In this document: piece after piece, positions 26,982-35,166 of the stretch
How the letters are laid out: every line of letters begins with the position of its first letter
How positions within the stretch are numbered: position 1 is the first letter of the stretch
Assembly (NCBI RefSeq): GCF_001436305.1
Contig: NZ_AZFO01000011.1
Span: 1-56,191 of the forward strand
Source: Lactobacillus ultunensis DSM 16047
Lineage (GTDB): Bacteria > Bacillota > Bacilli > Lactobacillales > Lactobacillaceae
DNA: 56,191 bases
Direction: 5' to 3'
Translations under genes and position numbers: made by a program
Notes under the pieces: generated by a model
What the model was told of the DNA's origin: nothing
The model's input: only the letters and a program-made list of their open reading frames with translations
Database searches by the model: none

Positions 26982-27548
26982 TCATTTTAATAGCCTTAAA
27001 TATTTACTAGGCACACAATCACAAAGCCAAACTTCATCATTACCAATATAAAAGTCTATGCCATCTTTATGAGCCTTTTCGGCATTAACTAGCAAAATAG
27101 CGGGATGATGGTCTCTTCTTTTGCCCACTGATTCCGCCATCGCAATGTCTGTAGAAAGATGCACATATTGCCGTCCCATTGGTAATAAGCCTTCTCTTTC
27201 AATACTTGTCAAAAATCGGTGTGCAGTGCCATGATAGAGGACCTTTGGTGGAATAGCCTTTTTTCGTTTTATAATTCCGGGAAGTGAGTGCCCGTATAGA
27301 GCACAGATTTTGCCATTTTTGATTTCAAAACGTTCCTTATCGCTGTTATGCATAATTTCACGAATTTTCATTTCTGTTAATTTTGGCTGAAAATGGTGTA
27401 TTCTGTTCATTGCATTTAGAAACTCTTGTAAGTCAACAAAACCATATTCATCTAGTTTAAGTCCATATTTGCCTGGATTGTGACGGAGACAATATGACAT
27501 CTTTTTACTAATAAAAACATCACTACGATGATCTGATATATCTTGCAT
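26982..27548 (-). CDS. kptA: RNA 2'-phosphotransferase (Tpt1/KptA family)
   Basis: This 188-residue enzyme of the Tpt1/KptA family removes a 2'-phosphate from RNA using NAD. The winged-helix N-terminal lobe carries SYCLRHNPGKYGL with the conserved Arg and His. The NAD lobe has ALYGHS, VLYHGTAHRF, YVHLSTD and the late NDEVWLCDCVP. All four catalytic-lobe landmarks are intact and length is normal. In bacteria no tRNA splicing is known that would make its eukaryotic substrate, so the physiological role is open. It is divergent from the SMR exporter gene. Confidence 0.93.
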   Translation of the reverse strand: MQDISDHRSDVFISKKMSYCLRHNPGKYGLKLDEYGFVDLQEFLNAMNRIHHFQPKLTEMKIREIMHNSDKERFEIKNGKICALYGHSLPGIIKRKKAIPPKVLYHGTAHRFLTSIEREGLLPMGRQYVHLSTDIAMAESVGKRRDHHPAILLVNAEKAHKDGIDFYIGNDEVWLCDCVPSKYLRLLK

Positions 27549-27583
27549 TTTTACTTCGCCTAACTTTTTTCTATTATTCTCTC

Positions 27584-27612
27584 TTTAATTATAAACTTTG
27601 CTTTGCTATACT
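27584..27612 (+). promoter_or_regulatory. promoter for the SMR exporter leader
   Basis: TATACT (27607-27612) is a good -10. TTTAAT (27584-27589) at 17-bp spacing is a weak -35. It places the start of transcription at about 27620, giving a leader of about 110 bases. Confidence 0.5.
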
Positions 27613-27619
27613 AACTTTG

Positions 27620-27720
27620 TAAATTAAATATCTATCTCCCACCGGGGAGAAAACTAAAAAGAGTAATTACATACTTCATTAGGTCTTTGAAGAAGTATGT
27701 CAATTACTCTTTTCTTTTTG
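27620..27720 (+). promoter_or_regulatory. candidate guanidine riboswitch with terminator, before the SMR exporter
   Basis: The leader holds a 6-bp hairpin TCTCCC-ACCG-GGGAGA (27635-27650), then a long terminator: AAGAGTAATT plus ACATACTTC (27659-27677) against GAAGTATGT and AATTACTCTT, with TTCTTTTT after it. The terminator loop contains AGGTC, able to pair with ACC of the first loop. A terminator placed between promoter and ribosome site of a guanidinium-type exporter is the layout of guanidine riboswitches, and the hairpin plus kissing terminator loop most resembles the guanidine-IV plan. I did not match it to a covariance model. Confidence 0.55.
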
Positions 27721-27732
27721 GAGGTTAAAAAT

Positions 27733-28050
27733 ATGACTTGGATCTACTTAATATTAGCAGGATTATGTGAAGTTTGGTGGGCAACTACAATGAAGTTAAG
27801 CAATGGTTTTCATAATGTCTTCTGGTCAATCATCACAGTTATCGGTATGATTGCTAGTTTCTGGGGACTCATTGTTGCTTCTAAGCATCTACCAATTGGA
27901 ATTGCCTATCCTGTTTGGACCGGTATCGGTGCAGTTGGTTCAGTAATCATTAGTGTTATTCTCTTTCATAACCAAATGAACTGGGTTACCTGGGTCTTTG
28001 TAATTTTACTGATTATCTCTATTATTGGCATTAAAATTAGTGCCAGATAA
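27733..28050 (+). CDS. gdx: SMR family exporter, guanidinium-type (Gdx/SugE)
   Basis: This 105-residue, four-helix membrane protein is started at the ATG at 27733, which has TTGGAGG seven bases before it. The first helix reads GLCEVWWATTMKLS: the Glu is the proton and substrate residue of all SMR proteins, and the W-A-x-x-(L/M)-K arrangement with ASKHLPIGIAYPVWTGIGAVG is the SugE/Gdx subtype rather than EmrE. Proteins of this subtype export guanidinium in exchange for protons. It works as a homodimer here, as no partner SMR gene lies beside it. Expression is probably controlled by the leader terminator just upstream. Confidence 0.9.
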   Translation: MTWIYLILAGLCEVWWATTMKLSNGFHNVFWSIITVIGMIASFWGLIVASKHLPIGIAYPVWTGIGAVGSVIISVILFHNQMNWVTWVFVILLIISIIGIKISAR

Positions 28051-28093
28051 AAAAACAATTGCTTCAACTATAGACGAAGCAATTGCTTTCTTT
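28051..28093. terminator. bidirectional terminator between gdx and the 28102 hydrolase
   Basis: Perfect arms CAATTGCTTC (28056-28065) and GAAGCAATTG (28076-28085), with T-rich tails in both directions. Confidence 0.88.
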
Positions 28094-28101
28094 GGTATGA
28101 T

Positions 28102-29112
28102 TTACTTCAAATTTTCTTTAAAGAAGCTTTCAAATTTATCGAATGGGATCTTGTCCATTTGGTCATAAAGATCTACGTGTGTGGCATTTGGAACAATAAC
28201 TAGTTCTTTAGGATCAGTCAAACGTTCATAAGCTTCCTCTGCCATATAACGAGAGTGAGCTTTTTCACCGGTAACAATTAATTTGGGTGCACGAATCTTT
28301 TCAATTCTTTGTTGCAGTGGGAAATTGTAGTAACCCCAAGGACTGGTTGCATCCCACATATTAGTATTAGAGTTCATTGCACGTGGGTGGTAAGCGCGAC
28401 CAACATAGTAATTATAGAAATCAGTTGTAACTGGGTCGGCATCAGCAGGTAGCTTATCTGGAAACAAAGTATTTGCTCTAACAGGATTACCGTTTTCATC
28501 AAATGGCAATTCGTGGAAGCCTTTGACTTGATGCCCCTTGTCTACTTCTTCCCAACGCATTTGAGCTAAGTAATCTTTTTCTTTTTCACGTTCTTCTTCG
28601 GTCTTAGAATTGTTAAGACCATTCCACATTGATTCAGACATATCATACATAACTGAAGTGGCTACTGCCTTAATACGAACATCAATTGCAGCCGCAGTTA
28701 ACACATGTGAGCCTAAACCACAAATACCGATAGCACCAATTCTTTCCCGGTCTACAAACTTTTGCTTGCCTAAAAAGTCGACAGCGGCTGAATAATCTTC
28801 AACAAATATATCAGGTGAAGCAACATCACGGCGATTACCGGAACTTTCACCAGTCATTGATTGATCAAATGCAACTGTTACAAAGCCACGTTCAGCCAAA
28901 GTTTGTGCATATAGACCACTAGCCTGTTCCTTAACGGCACCAAAAGGCCCTGAAATAGCAATTGCAGCATATTTTTTACTATCTTTAAAATTTTTAGGTA
29001 AGTACAAGTGACCAGCTAAAATGAACCCATATCTGTTTTCAAACCTAACGTTTTGAACATCAATTTCTGGATTTATTTTAAATACACGTGTATCGTTTAC
29101 TAATTTACTCAT
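28102..29112 (-). CDS. alpha/beta hydrolase paralogue with altered nucleophile elbow
   Basis: This 336-residue cytoplasmic protein is homologous to the gene at 23139-24095: it shares VRFENRYGFILAGHLY, VAFDQSMTGESSGN, IGAIGICGLG and DLYDQMDKIPFDKFESFF. At the elbow (about residue 131) the paralogue has CGSGG with a serine nucleophile, while this one has CGLGS. Either Cys takes over, as in dienelactone hydrolase, or the Ser two residues later does, or the protein is not a hydrolase. The acid-His region (NATHVDLYD) is kept. It is co-transcribed after an SDR gene, 11 bases apart, under a divergent LysR gene. Confidence 0.8.
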   Translation of the reverse strand: MSKLVNDTRVFKINPEIDVQNVRFENRYGFILAGHLYLPKNFKDSKKYAAIAISGPFGAVKEQASGLYAQTLAERGFVTVAFDQSMTGESSGNRRDVASPDIFVEDYSAAVDFLGKQKFVDRERIGAIGICGLGSHVLTAAAIDVRIKAVATSVMYDMSESMWNGLNNSKTEEEREKEKDYLAQMRWEEVDKGHQVKGFHELPFDENGNPVRANTLFPDKLPADADPVTTDFYNYYVGRAYHPRAMNSNTNMWDATSPWGYYNFPLQQRIEKIRAPKLIVTGEKAHSRYMAEEAYERLTDPKELVIVPNATHVDLYDQMDKIPFDKFESFFKENLK

Positions 29113-29123
29113 TATTTTCCTTT

Positions 29124-29858
29124 CTAAACCGCTTGTCCCATTGGACGAATAATCATTTCATTGACATCTGTGTCAGATGGAGTATCAATTGCATAGGCAA
29201 CAGCTTTAGCAATCTGGTTAGGATTAAGTCCAATCTTCTCCTCTGTTTCAATTTCTGCTTGACGTGCTTTAGGATCGTTAATTGAATTATAAAGTTCCGT
29301 ATGAACTGAACCAGGACAAATTAAAGTAGTTTTAATTCCGTTAGTTCTTTCCTCTTTGCGCAATCCTTCTAGAATGGCACGAACAGCATATTTTGAAGCA
29401 CTATAAACTGTCCACTTAGGAACAACCACTCTGCTATTAACTGAACCGGTTGCCAAAATATGACCATGCTGTTGTTTAACCATTATTGGTAAAACTGCTG
29501 CAATGCCATTAAGAACACCCATTACATTAACATCTAAAGTTTTTTGCCACTCTTGGCGCTGTCCTTTAATTAACGCATTTACAGGCATGACACCAGCATT
29601 ATTGTACATGGCATCAATGTGACCATATTTATCTATTGTAAAATCTACCACAGCTTGAACATCTTCAAAATTAGTTACATCAGCTTTAATAGTACTAATG
29701 CAAGCTTCAGGTAATGAATCTTTGATTTCATCTAATCTTTCTTTTCTTCTTGCGGCAATAACCAGCTTAGCTCCTTTTTTTGCTAATAATTCTGTTGTTG
29801 CTTTACCAATACCACTTGAGGCACCAGTAATGATTATAACTTTATCTTTAAGCGACAA
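29124..29858 (-). CDS. short-chain dehydrogenase/reductase
   Basis: This 244-residue classical SDR has the cofactor loop TGASSGIGKAT at the N-terminus, NNAGVMP in the fourth strand, the catalytic Ser in ATGSVNSR and YSASK with the catalytic Tyr and Lys. The Arg-rich AARRKER after the second strand suggests NADP(H). It oxidises or reduces an unknown alcohol or ketone. It is first in an operon with the hydrolase at 28102, and a LysR regulator is transcribed away from the shared promoter gap, so it is a probable target of that regulator. Confidence 0.92.
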   Translation of the reverse strand: MSLKDKVIIITGASSGIGKATTELLAKKGAKLVIAARRKERLDEIKDSLPEACISTIKADVTNFEDVQAVVDFTIDKYGHIDAMYNNAGVMPVNALIKGQRQEWQKTLDVNVMGVLNGIAAVLPIMVKQQHGHILATGSVNSRVVVPKWTVYSASKYAVRAILEGLRKEERTNGIKTTLICPGSVHTELYNSINDPKARQAEIETEEKIGLNPNQIAKAVAYAIDTPSDTDVNEMIIRPMGQAV

Positions 29859-29980
29859 GTTCTATCTCTCCTTTCTCATTTATCTCTAGATTCATTAATA
29901 ACTATAATAGGCACGGCTCTTTATGTGAAATACTTAATAACTGTTGTAGAATATAGGAAAAAACTATGCTAGGAGGAAAA

Positions 29981-30856
29981 ATGGAATTACGTGTTCTTCG
30001 TTATTATCTTGCCGTTTGCCAAGAAAAGAATATTACTAAGGCGGCAGAGTCATTACATATTGCTCAACCCTCGCTTTCAACTCAAATTAAAGATCTTGAA
30101 AAAGAACTTGGCGTTACTTTGTTTGAACGTGGTCATCGACAGATCAAATTAACCCAAGAAGGCTATTTTTTACGTGATCGTGCACAGGATTTAATTGCTA
30201 TGGCGGACCAGACTGAACAAATTATTCAAAGTTCTAATTTAATTTCAGGTACTTTACGCCTAGGTGCTGGTGAGGCTTCTGCTATGCTAAGAATTATGAA
30301 AGTAATCAGTCAAATTGCTAAGGATCAACCAAATACCGACTTTCAATTTATTGATGGCAACGCCGATGATGTTGAATCTATGGTAAATGCTGGTACTCTC
30401 GATTTTGGCGTAATTATGGGAGATCGCCCGTTAGAGAATTTTGAAAGTCTGATTTTACCAGAAAGAAATGAATTCGTTGCAGTATTGAACAATAATCATC
30501 CTTTATCCAATCAAAAGAAACTAATGCCACAAGATCTAGTTAACTTTCCAATCATCATCTCTAGTCAAACTTTAGTTACAGATAAGTTTAGGAATTGGTG
30601 GGGAAACTTGTATGATCAAGTAAAAATCTTGGCCCAGAATAACTTGGCTTATAATGCCTCTATCTTAGCAAGTGAAAGTAATGCAGTACAGATCACCTAT
30701 GACTACTTAGTCAATGAAAAATTATTTAATTTAACCTCACGTCCACTTTCTCCTAAAGTTACGGATCCTAATATTGTAATTTGGAAAAAGAATGTTCATC
30801 GCTCAAATTTAGCCAATCTTTTCTTACAAAAACTACGTGAATCTTTGAATAATTAA
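29981..30856 (+). CDS. LysR-family transcriptional regulator
   Basis: This 291-residue LysR protein is started at the ATG at 29981, as TAGGAGG lies just upstream; five extra codons in the longer frame contain that site. The winged helix-turn-helix (LRYYLAVCQEKNITKAAESL, then AQPSLSTQIKDLEKELG) and a C-terminal effector domain from about residue 90 are clear. It is divergent from an SDR-hydrolase operon across about 120 bases, the standard arrangement for LysR autoregulation and control of the neighbouring operon. The inducer is unknown. Confidence 0.9.
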   Translation: MELRVLRYYLAVCQEKNITKAAESLHIAQPSLSTQIKDLEKELGVTLFERGHRQIKLTQEGYFLRDRAQDLIAMADQTEQIIQSSNLISGTLRLGAGEASAMLRIMKVISQIAKDQPNTDFQFIDGNADDVESMVNAGTLDFGVIMGDRPLENFESLILPERNEFVAVLNNNHPLSNQKKLMPQDLVNFPIIISSQTLVTDKFRNWWGNLYDQVKILAQNNLAYNASILASESNAVQITYDYLVNEKLFNLTSRPLSPKVTDPNIVIWKKNVHRSNLANLFLQKLRESLNN

Positions 30857-30888
30857 AAAAAGTGTCTGAGCAATTATCTCTCAAACAC
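30855..30888 (-). terminator. terminator between convergent LysR and GNAT genes
   Basis: GTGTCTGAG (30862-30870) pairs with CTCAAACAC (30880-30888) with one mismatch. A seven-T run on the minus strand serves the GNAT gene. Confidence 0.75.
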
Positions 30889-30897
30889 CAAAAGATA

Positions 30898-31416
30898 TTA
30901 TAAATTCAATTCATAAGCTACTCGATATGGATCAATTGGATCATCATTCTTGATAGTTCCTCGTTCAGTAAACCCAGAATCTTCGACCAAATGTTGAACT
31001 ATCTCATTTGTCCTAAAAGTATCAACTCGATAATTTCTTACTCCTTGATCGTAATGCATAGAAATTAGACTACTTAACAAATAACTAGCTAGATGCATCC
31101 CCCGATATTCATTGCTAATAGCAACACGATGAATTGCCACATAAGGATCGAGATCATTTTTCCACCTTCCATCGATTTGATGATAGTTAGGATCTGGTCC
31201 TGAAGTAACAGCAGTGTAGCCAGCAATATTCTGATTAACAATTAAGACCCACGCTTCTCCATTTTCAATATCTGAAGAGATTGTTGCTGAATCAGGATAA
31301 CCACTTTGCCATTGTGGGTTCCCATCTTCTTTTAAAAACCTCTTGGCTTCATCAATAATTGGCATGATTTCATCAAGATCATTCTTAGCGGCTTGGCGAA
31401 TATAAACTAGTGACAT
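30898..31416 (-). CDS. GNAT family N-acetyltransferase
   Basis: This 172-residue GNAT protein has the N-terminal strand YIRQAAKNDLDEIMPIIDEA and a motif A segment IHRVAISNEYRGMHLASYLL. The pyrophosphate loop reads R-G-M-H-L-A, with His where Gly is usual, a known tolerated change but worth noting. The substrate is unknown. It marks the left border of the AT-rich helicase island and has its own terminator. A ribosome site AGGAGG precedes the ATG. Confidence 0.85.
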   Translation of the reverse strand: MSLVYIRQAAKNDLDEIMPIIDEAKRFLKEDGNPQWQSGYPDSATISSDIENGEAWVLIVNQNIAGYTAVTSGPDPNYHQIDGRWKNDLDPYVAIHRVAISNEYRGMHLASYLLSSLISMHYDQGVRNYRVDTFRTNEIVQHLVEDSGFTERGTIKNDDPIDPYRVAYELNL

Positions 31417-31493
31417 GGTGTTCCTCCTTTTTTAGAAAATATTATCAAAGTATTGAAATGTTTTCTATTTTAAGGATTATGTTTTTAAGTTTT

Positions 31494-33356
31494 CTATAAA
31501 TCTTGTATTTTCTTTTGCATATATTCGTTCATCAATTTAATAGGAAATGGTAAAACTGTTAAGTTTTTAAATTTAACCCAAACAACATCCATCGATTGTA
31601 AAAACTGCTGCATGTTTAATAATGTTTCTCGATTGTTAGAGTTTAAGCTTTCAATTTTTCTAATAACTGAGGCAACAGGCTCTTTACTCTGTACTCCATT
31701 TCCAATCACTCCAACGTTGTAATAAAGTTGACTATTTTCATAAAAATAATTTAGATTGATCAAGCCAGCTAAATATTTGTTTCGAGCTTCTTTATTTCGA
31801 TATGCTAGAGTACCTTGTTGGTTATTTGCTGCTTTATATAATGCAGGAGATGGCATGGTCTTTAATGTTGTTTTGCTTACAGCATAGTAATTTTTAGTCT
31901 GCTTATCTAAGATAACAAATTCAACATCAGTTGTAAGTTGATCATTTCGTTCTATTAGTAGATTATTTAAGAGAAAAGGATCTTCATAATTAGTAGTGAC
32001 AGGAGTAATACTAAAATTAGTTCCATTGCTTTCGAAAGCTAAAGTTTGATTATGTTTCGTGTAGTACCTATAAAAAACAAAACTATTTAGATCAATACCA
32101 GTAGATAATGGTTCAAAGTTCTGCAATTCTAAAATTGCTTTGACTGTTAATTCTTTAATTGCATTGACTAACGCACTTTTAGCTACTGTTCCACTTTTGT
32201 TTATTACTTTTTCTATTGTTAAGTTTTGAATAATTTCATTTTGATTACTATAATAAGAATCTGTTTTATCTTTATTCTCTTCTTTTGAATAATAATCTAG
32301 ATCGTGAATTAAAACTAAATTGAAGTGGCTACTTGTTTGACTAATTCGAACTTTAATTGATAGGTTTTCTTCAAGAAAATTGACAATATTATTCAGTACT
32401 TCAGAACTTTCGTGAATTCGATCAAGTAACACAATTTCCTTATTACCCCAGAATTCCTGTATTTGTTGTAATAGTATATCTCCTCTTTTCTTTTGACTAA
32501 TACCTTGATCATAACTTGTAGCTAAAATCTCTCTGAACTTTAATTTATTAAAATACTGAGAATAGCGTCTGTTTAACTGATCAATCAAAAAGTAAGCAAT
32601 TCCACTTTTACTAGTTAAAAAGCTAGTTCTAGCCTGACCAATTTTTCCATCAAGATAAAAGAAAGGCGTTTGATTAGGCTTATTATTTTTACGTGCAGGA
32701 TGTTTTAAGTACCAATTATCCTCTTCATCTTCATGATAACAATTAGCCACCTGTTTTATTGTGCTATCCTTAAGATTAATTTGATAACGTGGACTTCGTC
32801 CCCATGATTTCATGTTTTTCAATAAGCTCTTACCCAAATATCTTTTATAATAAGATATTTGAGTAAACGCACGTGTTTGAACGTTAATAGTAAGATTTTT
32901 ATCAAAGCTAACTTCTTCAAACTTTAGCTTAGGACCTTCTTCTGTATTGGTATTGATATAGAGTTTCCCTAGCAAATTGCAGCCCTTAACAGTAGAAAAT
33001 ACCTGTAGTTGTATTAAAAACAAATTCAATATAATATTTTGGTCTATCTCACTAAAATTCAGTTGATCTATCCTACCTAATGTATCATCTAATTCAGTTA
33101 AACTACGTTTTAATTCGAAAGGATTCGTCTTGTTTTTGCTTGTTAAGATATAAATAATATCCTTATTACTTTCTTTAGCATAATAAACTGCCTTAATTGT
33201 TGGCATTTTTTCTTGATTACGATTGAGCAATGCTCTGGAAATGTATTTACGTGTACAATGAACTGCATATAAATCAAAATCCTGATTTAGTTGTTCTAGT
33301 TTTAAACACGGACTTACTAATTGATTAAGATAAATCTTATTTTGAACTGGAATCAT
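31494..33356 (-). CDS. 620-residue protein of unknown family, partner of the helicase-nuclease
   Basis: I do not recognise this protein. It is intact, soluble and without a signal peptide. Its last two-thirds alternate strands and helices: NKEIVLLDRIHESSEVL (about 305-320), HFNLVLIHDLDYY (about 344-356), EIIQNLTIEKV (374-384), DVEFVILDKQTKNYYAVSK (477-495), and a C-terminal VLPFPIKLMNEYM (601-613). A MID-PIWI-like layout (Argonaute relatives such as PIWI-RE, whose operons also carry a helicase and a REase-fold nuclease) is my best guess, but no catalytic residues can be assigned with confidence. It overlaps the helicase gene by 20 bases, implying coupled translation. Base composition is more AT-rich than the flanks. 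Confidence 0.65.
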   Translation of the reverse strand: MIPVQNKIYLNQLVSPCLKLEQLNQDFDLYAVHCTRKYISRALLNRNQEKMPTIKAVYYAKESNKDIIYILTSKNKTNPFELKRSLTELDDTLGRIDQLNFSEIDQNIILNLFLIQLQVFSTVKGCNLLGKLYINTNTEEGPKLKFEEVSFDKNLTINVQTRAFTQISYYKRYLGKSLLKNMKSWGRSPRYQINLKDSTIKQVANCYHEDEEDNWYLKHPARKNNKPNQTPFFYLDGKIGQARTSFLTSKSGIAYFLIDQLNRRYSQYFNKLKFREILATSYDQGISQKKRGDILLQQIQEFWGNKEIVLLDRIHESSEVLNNIVNFLEENLSIKVRISQTSSHFNLVLIHDLDYYSKEENKDKTDSYYSNQNEIIQNLTIEKVINKSGTVAKSALVNAIKELTVKAILELQNFEPLSTGIDLNSFVFYRYYTKHNQTLAFESNGTNFSITPVTTNYEDPFLLNNLLIERNDQLTTDVEFVILDKQTKNYYAVSKTTLKTMPSPALYKAANNQQGTLAYRNKEARNKYLAGLINLNYFYENSQLYYNVGVIGNGVQSKEPVASVIRKIESLNSNNRETLLNMQQFLQSMDVVWVKFKNLTVLPFPIKLMNEYMQKKIQDL

Positions 33357-35166
33357 TTCTTGCCACCTTATTGTATAGATCTCGTAATAATATATGGTTT
33401 ACTTCACCGTTGTGATGGAATAAGTATGTGTAATAATAGATTTTTTTCTCGTCAATACCATTATTAATACCTTGATTTCGATACGAATTTTCTTTTTCAA
33501 ATTCATAAAAATTAATAATCACAGCTGCATTACCACTAGAATCATTTAGTTTATTCTGGATATGTGAGTCCACTTTTTCCTTTAAAGCTGTAGTTTTGCG
33601 CGAATCATAATTTTTCATGTCTACATAAAGAATGCGTTTATCTTTCAACTTTAAGAAACCATCAAATCTTTCAAACTCATTTTGCATCAAATCTCGCATT
33701 TCATGGAAGTCTAAGTGATACTTTTGGCAAATTAAAGCAAAAATCTTTTCCGAAATAGCAGCTTTATATAAGTTGTTATATGCAGCTGGCGTCAACAACC
33801 ACTCACCTTTTTTACTAAAATCCAAATCGTATCCTTCTTTTAACAAATTAGTTTTTAGCCAAGGATTTTTTTCAAATATTTTTTCTAAATACTCATTATC
33901 TTTTTCTAAATTAAGAGTAGATAACTGCACATTAACCGATACTTCTTTTTTCTCTTTTAAGTAATCTAAAATTTTCTGTGCTTTAACTTGATCTGAATTA
34001 ATTAAAAGTACATCTTTAAAGTCTGAATCTGAACTTTGATCATGATAATAATAGTATTTTGTATTATTTTTTGTGAGATGATAATAGAAACCTTCTACTG
34101 TTTTTCTCAAATAATCAGGGATTTCATCCAATGTGGTTATTTTAGAATGTTTTGCAATCCATTCGCGCATTTTGATCCATTGATCTTGCATATTTCTATT
34201 TAACGATCGTAAGTTATAGGCCCGCTTAGCTAAAAAGGATGCTGCACTATTAATCAAAAATAGCTCTTGTTTTTGTTTCAGTAATAAAATTCTTGTTTGA
34301 TAAATTTCTTTTGAAGACAATTTATTAGTATTTTGATTAATTAGGTCTTCCATTAATACATTAGTTCTTTTTCGATTTAAGTAATCCCAATCAATTCTAT
34401 TTACAAAGTTATAGTCATACTGAATTAACATCTCTTTAGTTTTAATATTGGTACGACAAAGTCTCCCAGTTATTTGTTCTAATTCGGCTGCAACTGCATC
34501 CTGTGCTGGTAATAAATCCCACATGCTATTACCGGTACAAGAGGATTTTCCAAAATATCTTTGCAATCGAGTTTTAATATCTCTGTACGATAAGTCAGTT
34601 TGATTTGAATCGAATAATTCATATTGTTCATAAATGGTATGTGCTGCCTTGATCTTAAAAGTATCTAAATCCTCTATACCATTATTATTGGGATTTTCAA
34701 ACATATGAGTAAGACTTTCTATATAAATCCCAGAAATATCAACAAGAGGATTATCCCAATCAACAAAGCGCTGATCAATAATAGCAAAATTAGATTTATG
34801 TTCTTGATAATATTCTTTGTTCAAAGGATATTGAAGATTGGTTCCGCGTCCCAAAGCTTGCTTATTAGTTAACATAATTTGTAAATGACCATTACTCCAA
34901 GTCTTTTTTACATTGGATATATCTAGTCGATTTTGTGAACTAATGACTTTAAATAAATTTTCGGGAATCTCAATATTTAAGACGTTTAGCGCTTGATTTA
35001 ACCAACTTATTTCATCAGATCGAATAATTGCATTAGTATAAACAATAAATGCATTACAACTTGGATTTTTTTGATTTAGTTGTAAGAAATTAATAATTGC
35101 ACTTAATAAACGCAACTTACGTTCAAAATTAAAGTAGGTACTACTAATTTGAGAATCAAGTCCTTG
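33337..35166 (-). pseudogene. helicase-nuclease, C-terminal part (after in-frame TGA)
   Basis: This is the continuation of the gene above it in the same frame. From the TGA at 35167-35169, seventeen codons (QGLDSQISSTYFNFERK) lead into the frame that could start at TTG 35115 (592 residues), for which I see no ribosome site. Counted from that TTG it carries helicase motif V (KQALGRGTNLQYP, 84-96) and motif VI (QITGRLCR, 214-221). A long spacer is followed by a PD-(D/E)xK-type nuclease core: Glu456, the FDGFLKL segment with Asp485, and YVDMKN with Asp499 and Lys501. The stop overlaps the next gene's start by 20 bases. The enzyme would unwind and cut nucleic acid if rejoined. Confidence 0.75.

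Noticed and set aside
27635-27650. Class II (mini-ykkC) guanidine riboswitch
   Set aside because: Only one short hairpin with an ACCG loop is present; class II needs two hairpins with ACGR loops.
33773-33964. 63-residue plus-strand frame within the helicase-nuclease gene
   Set aside because: Antisense shadow of conserved coding sequence, without start signals.
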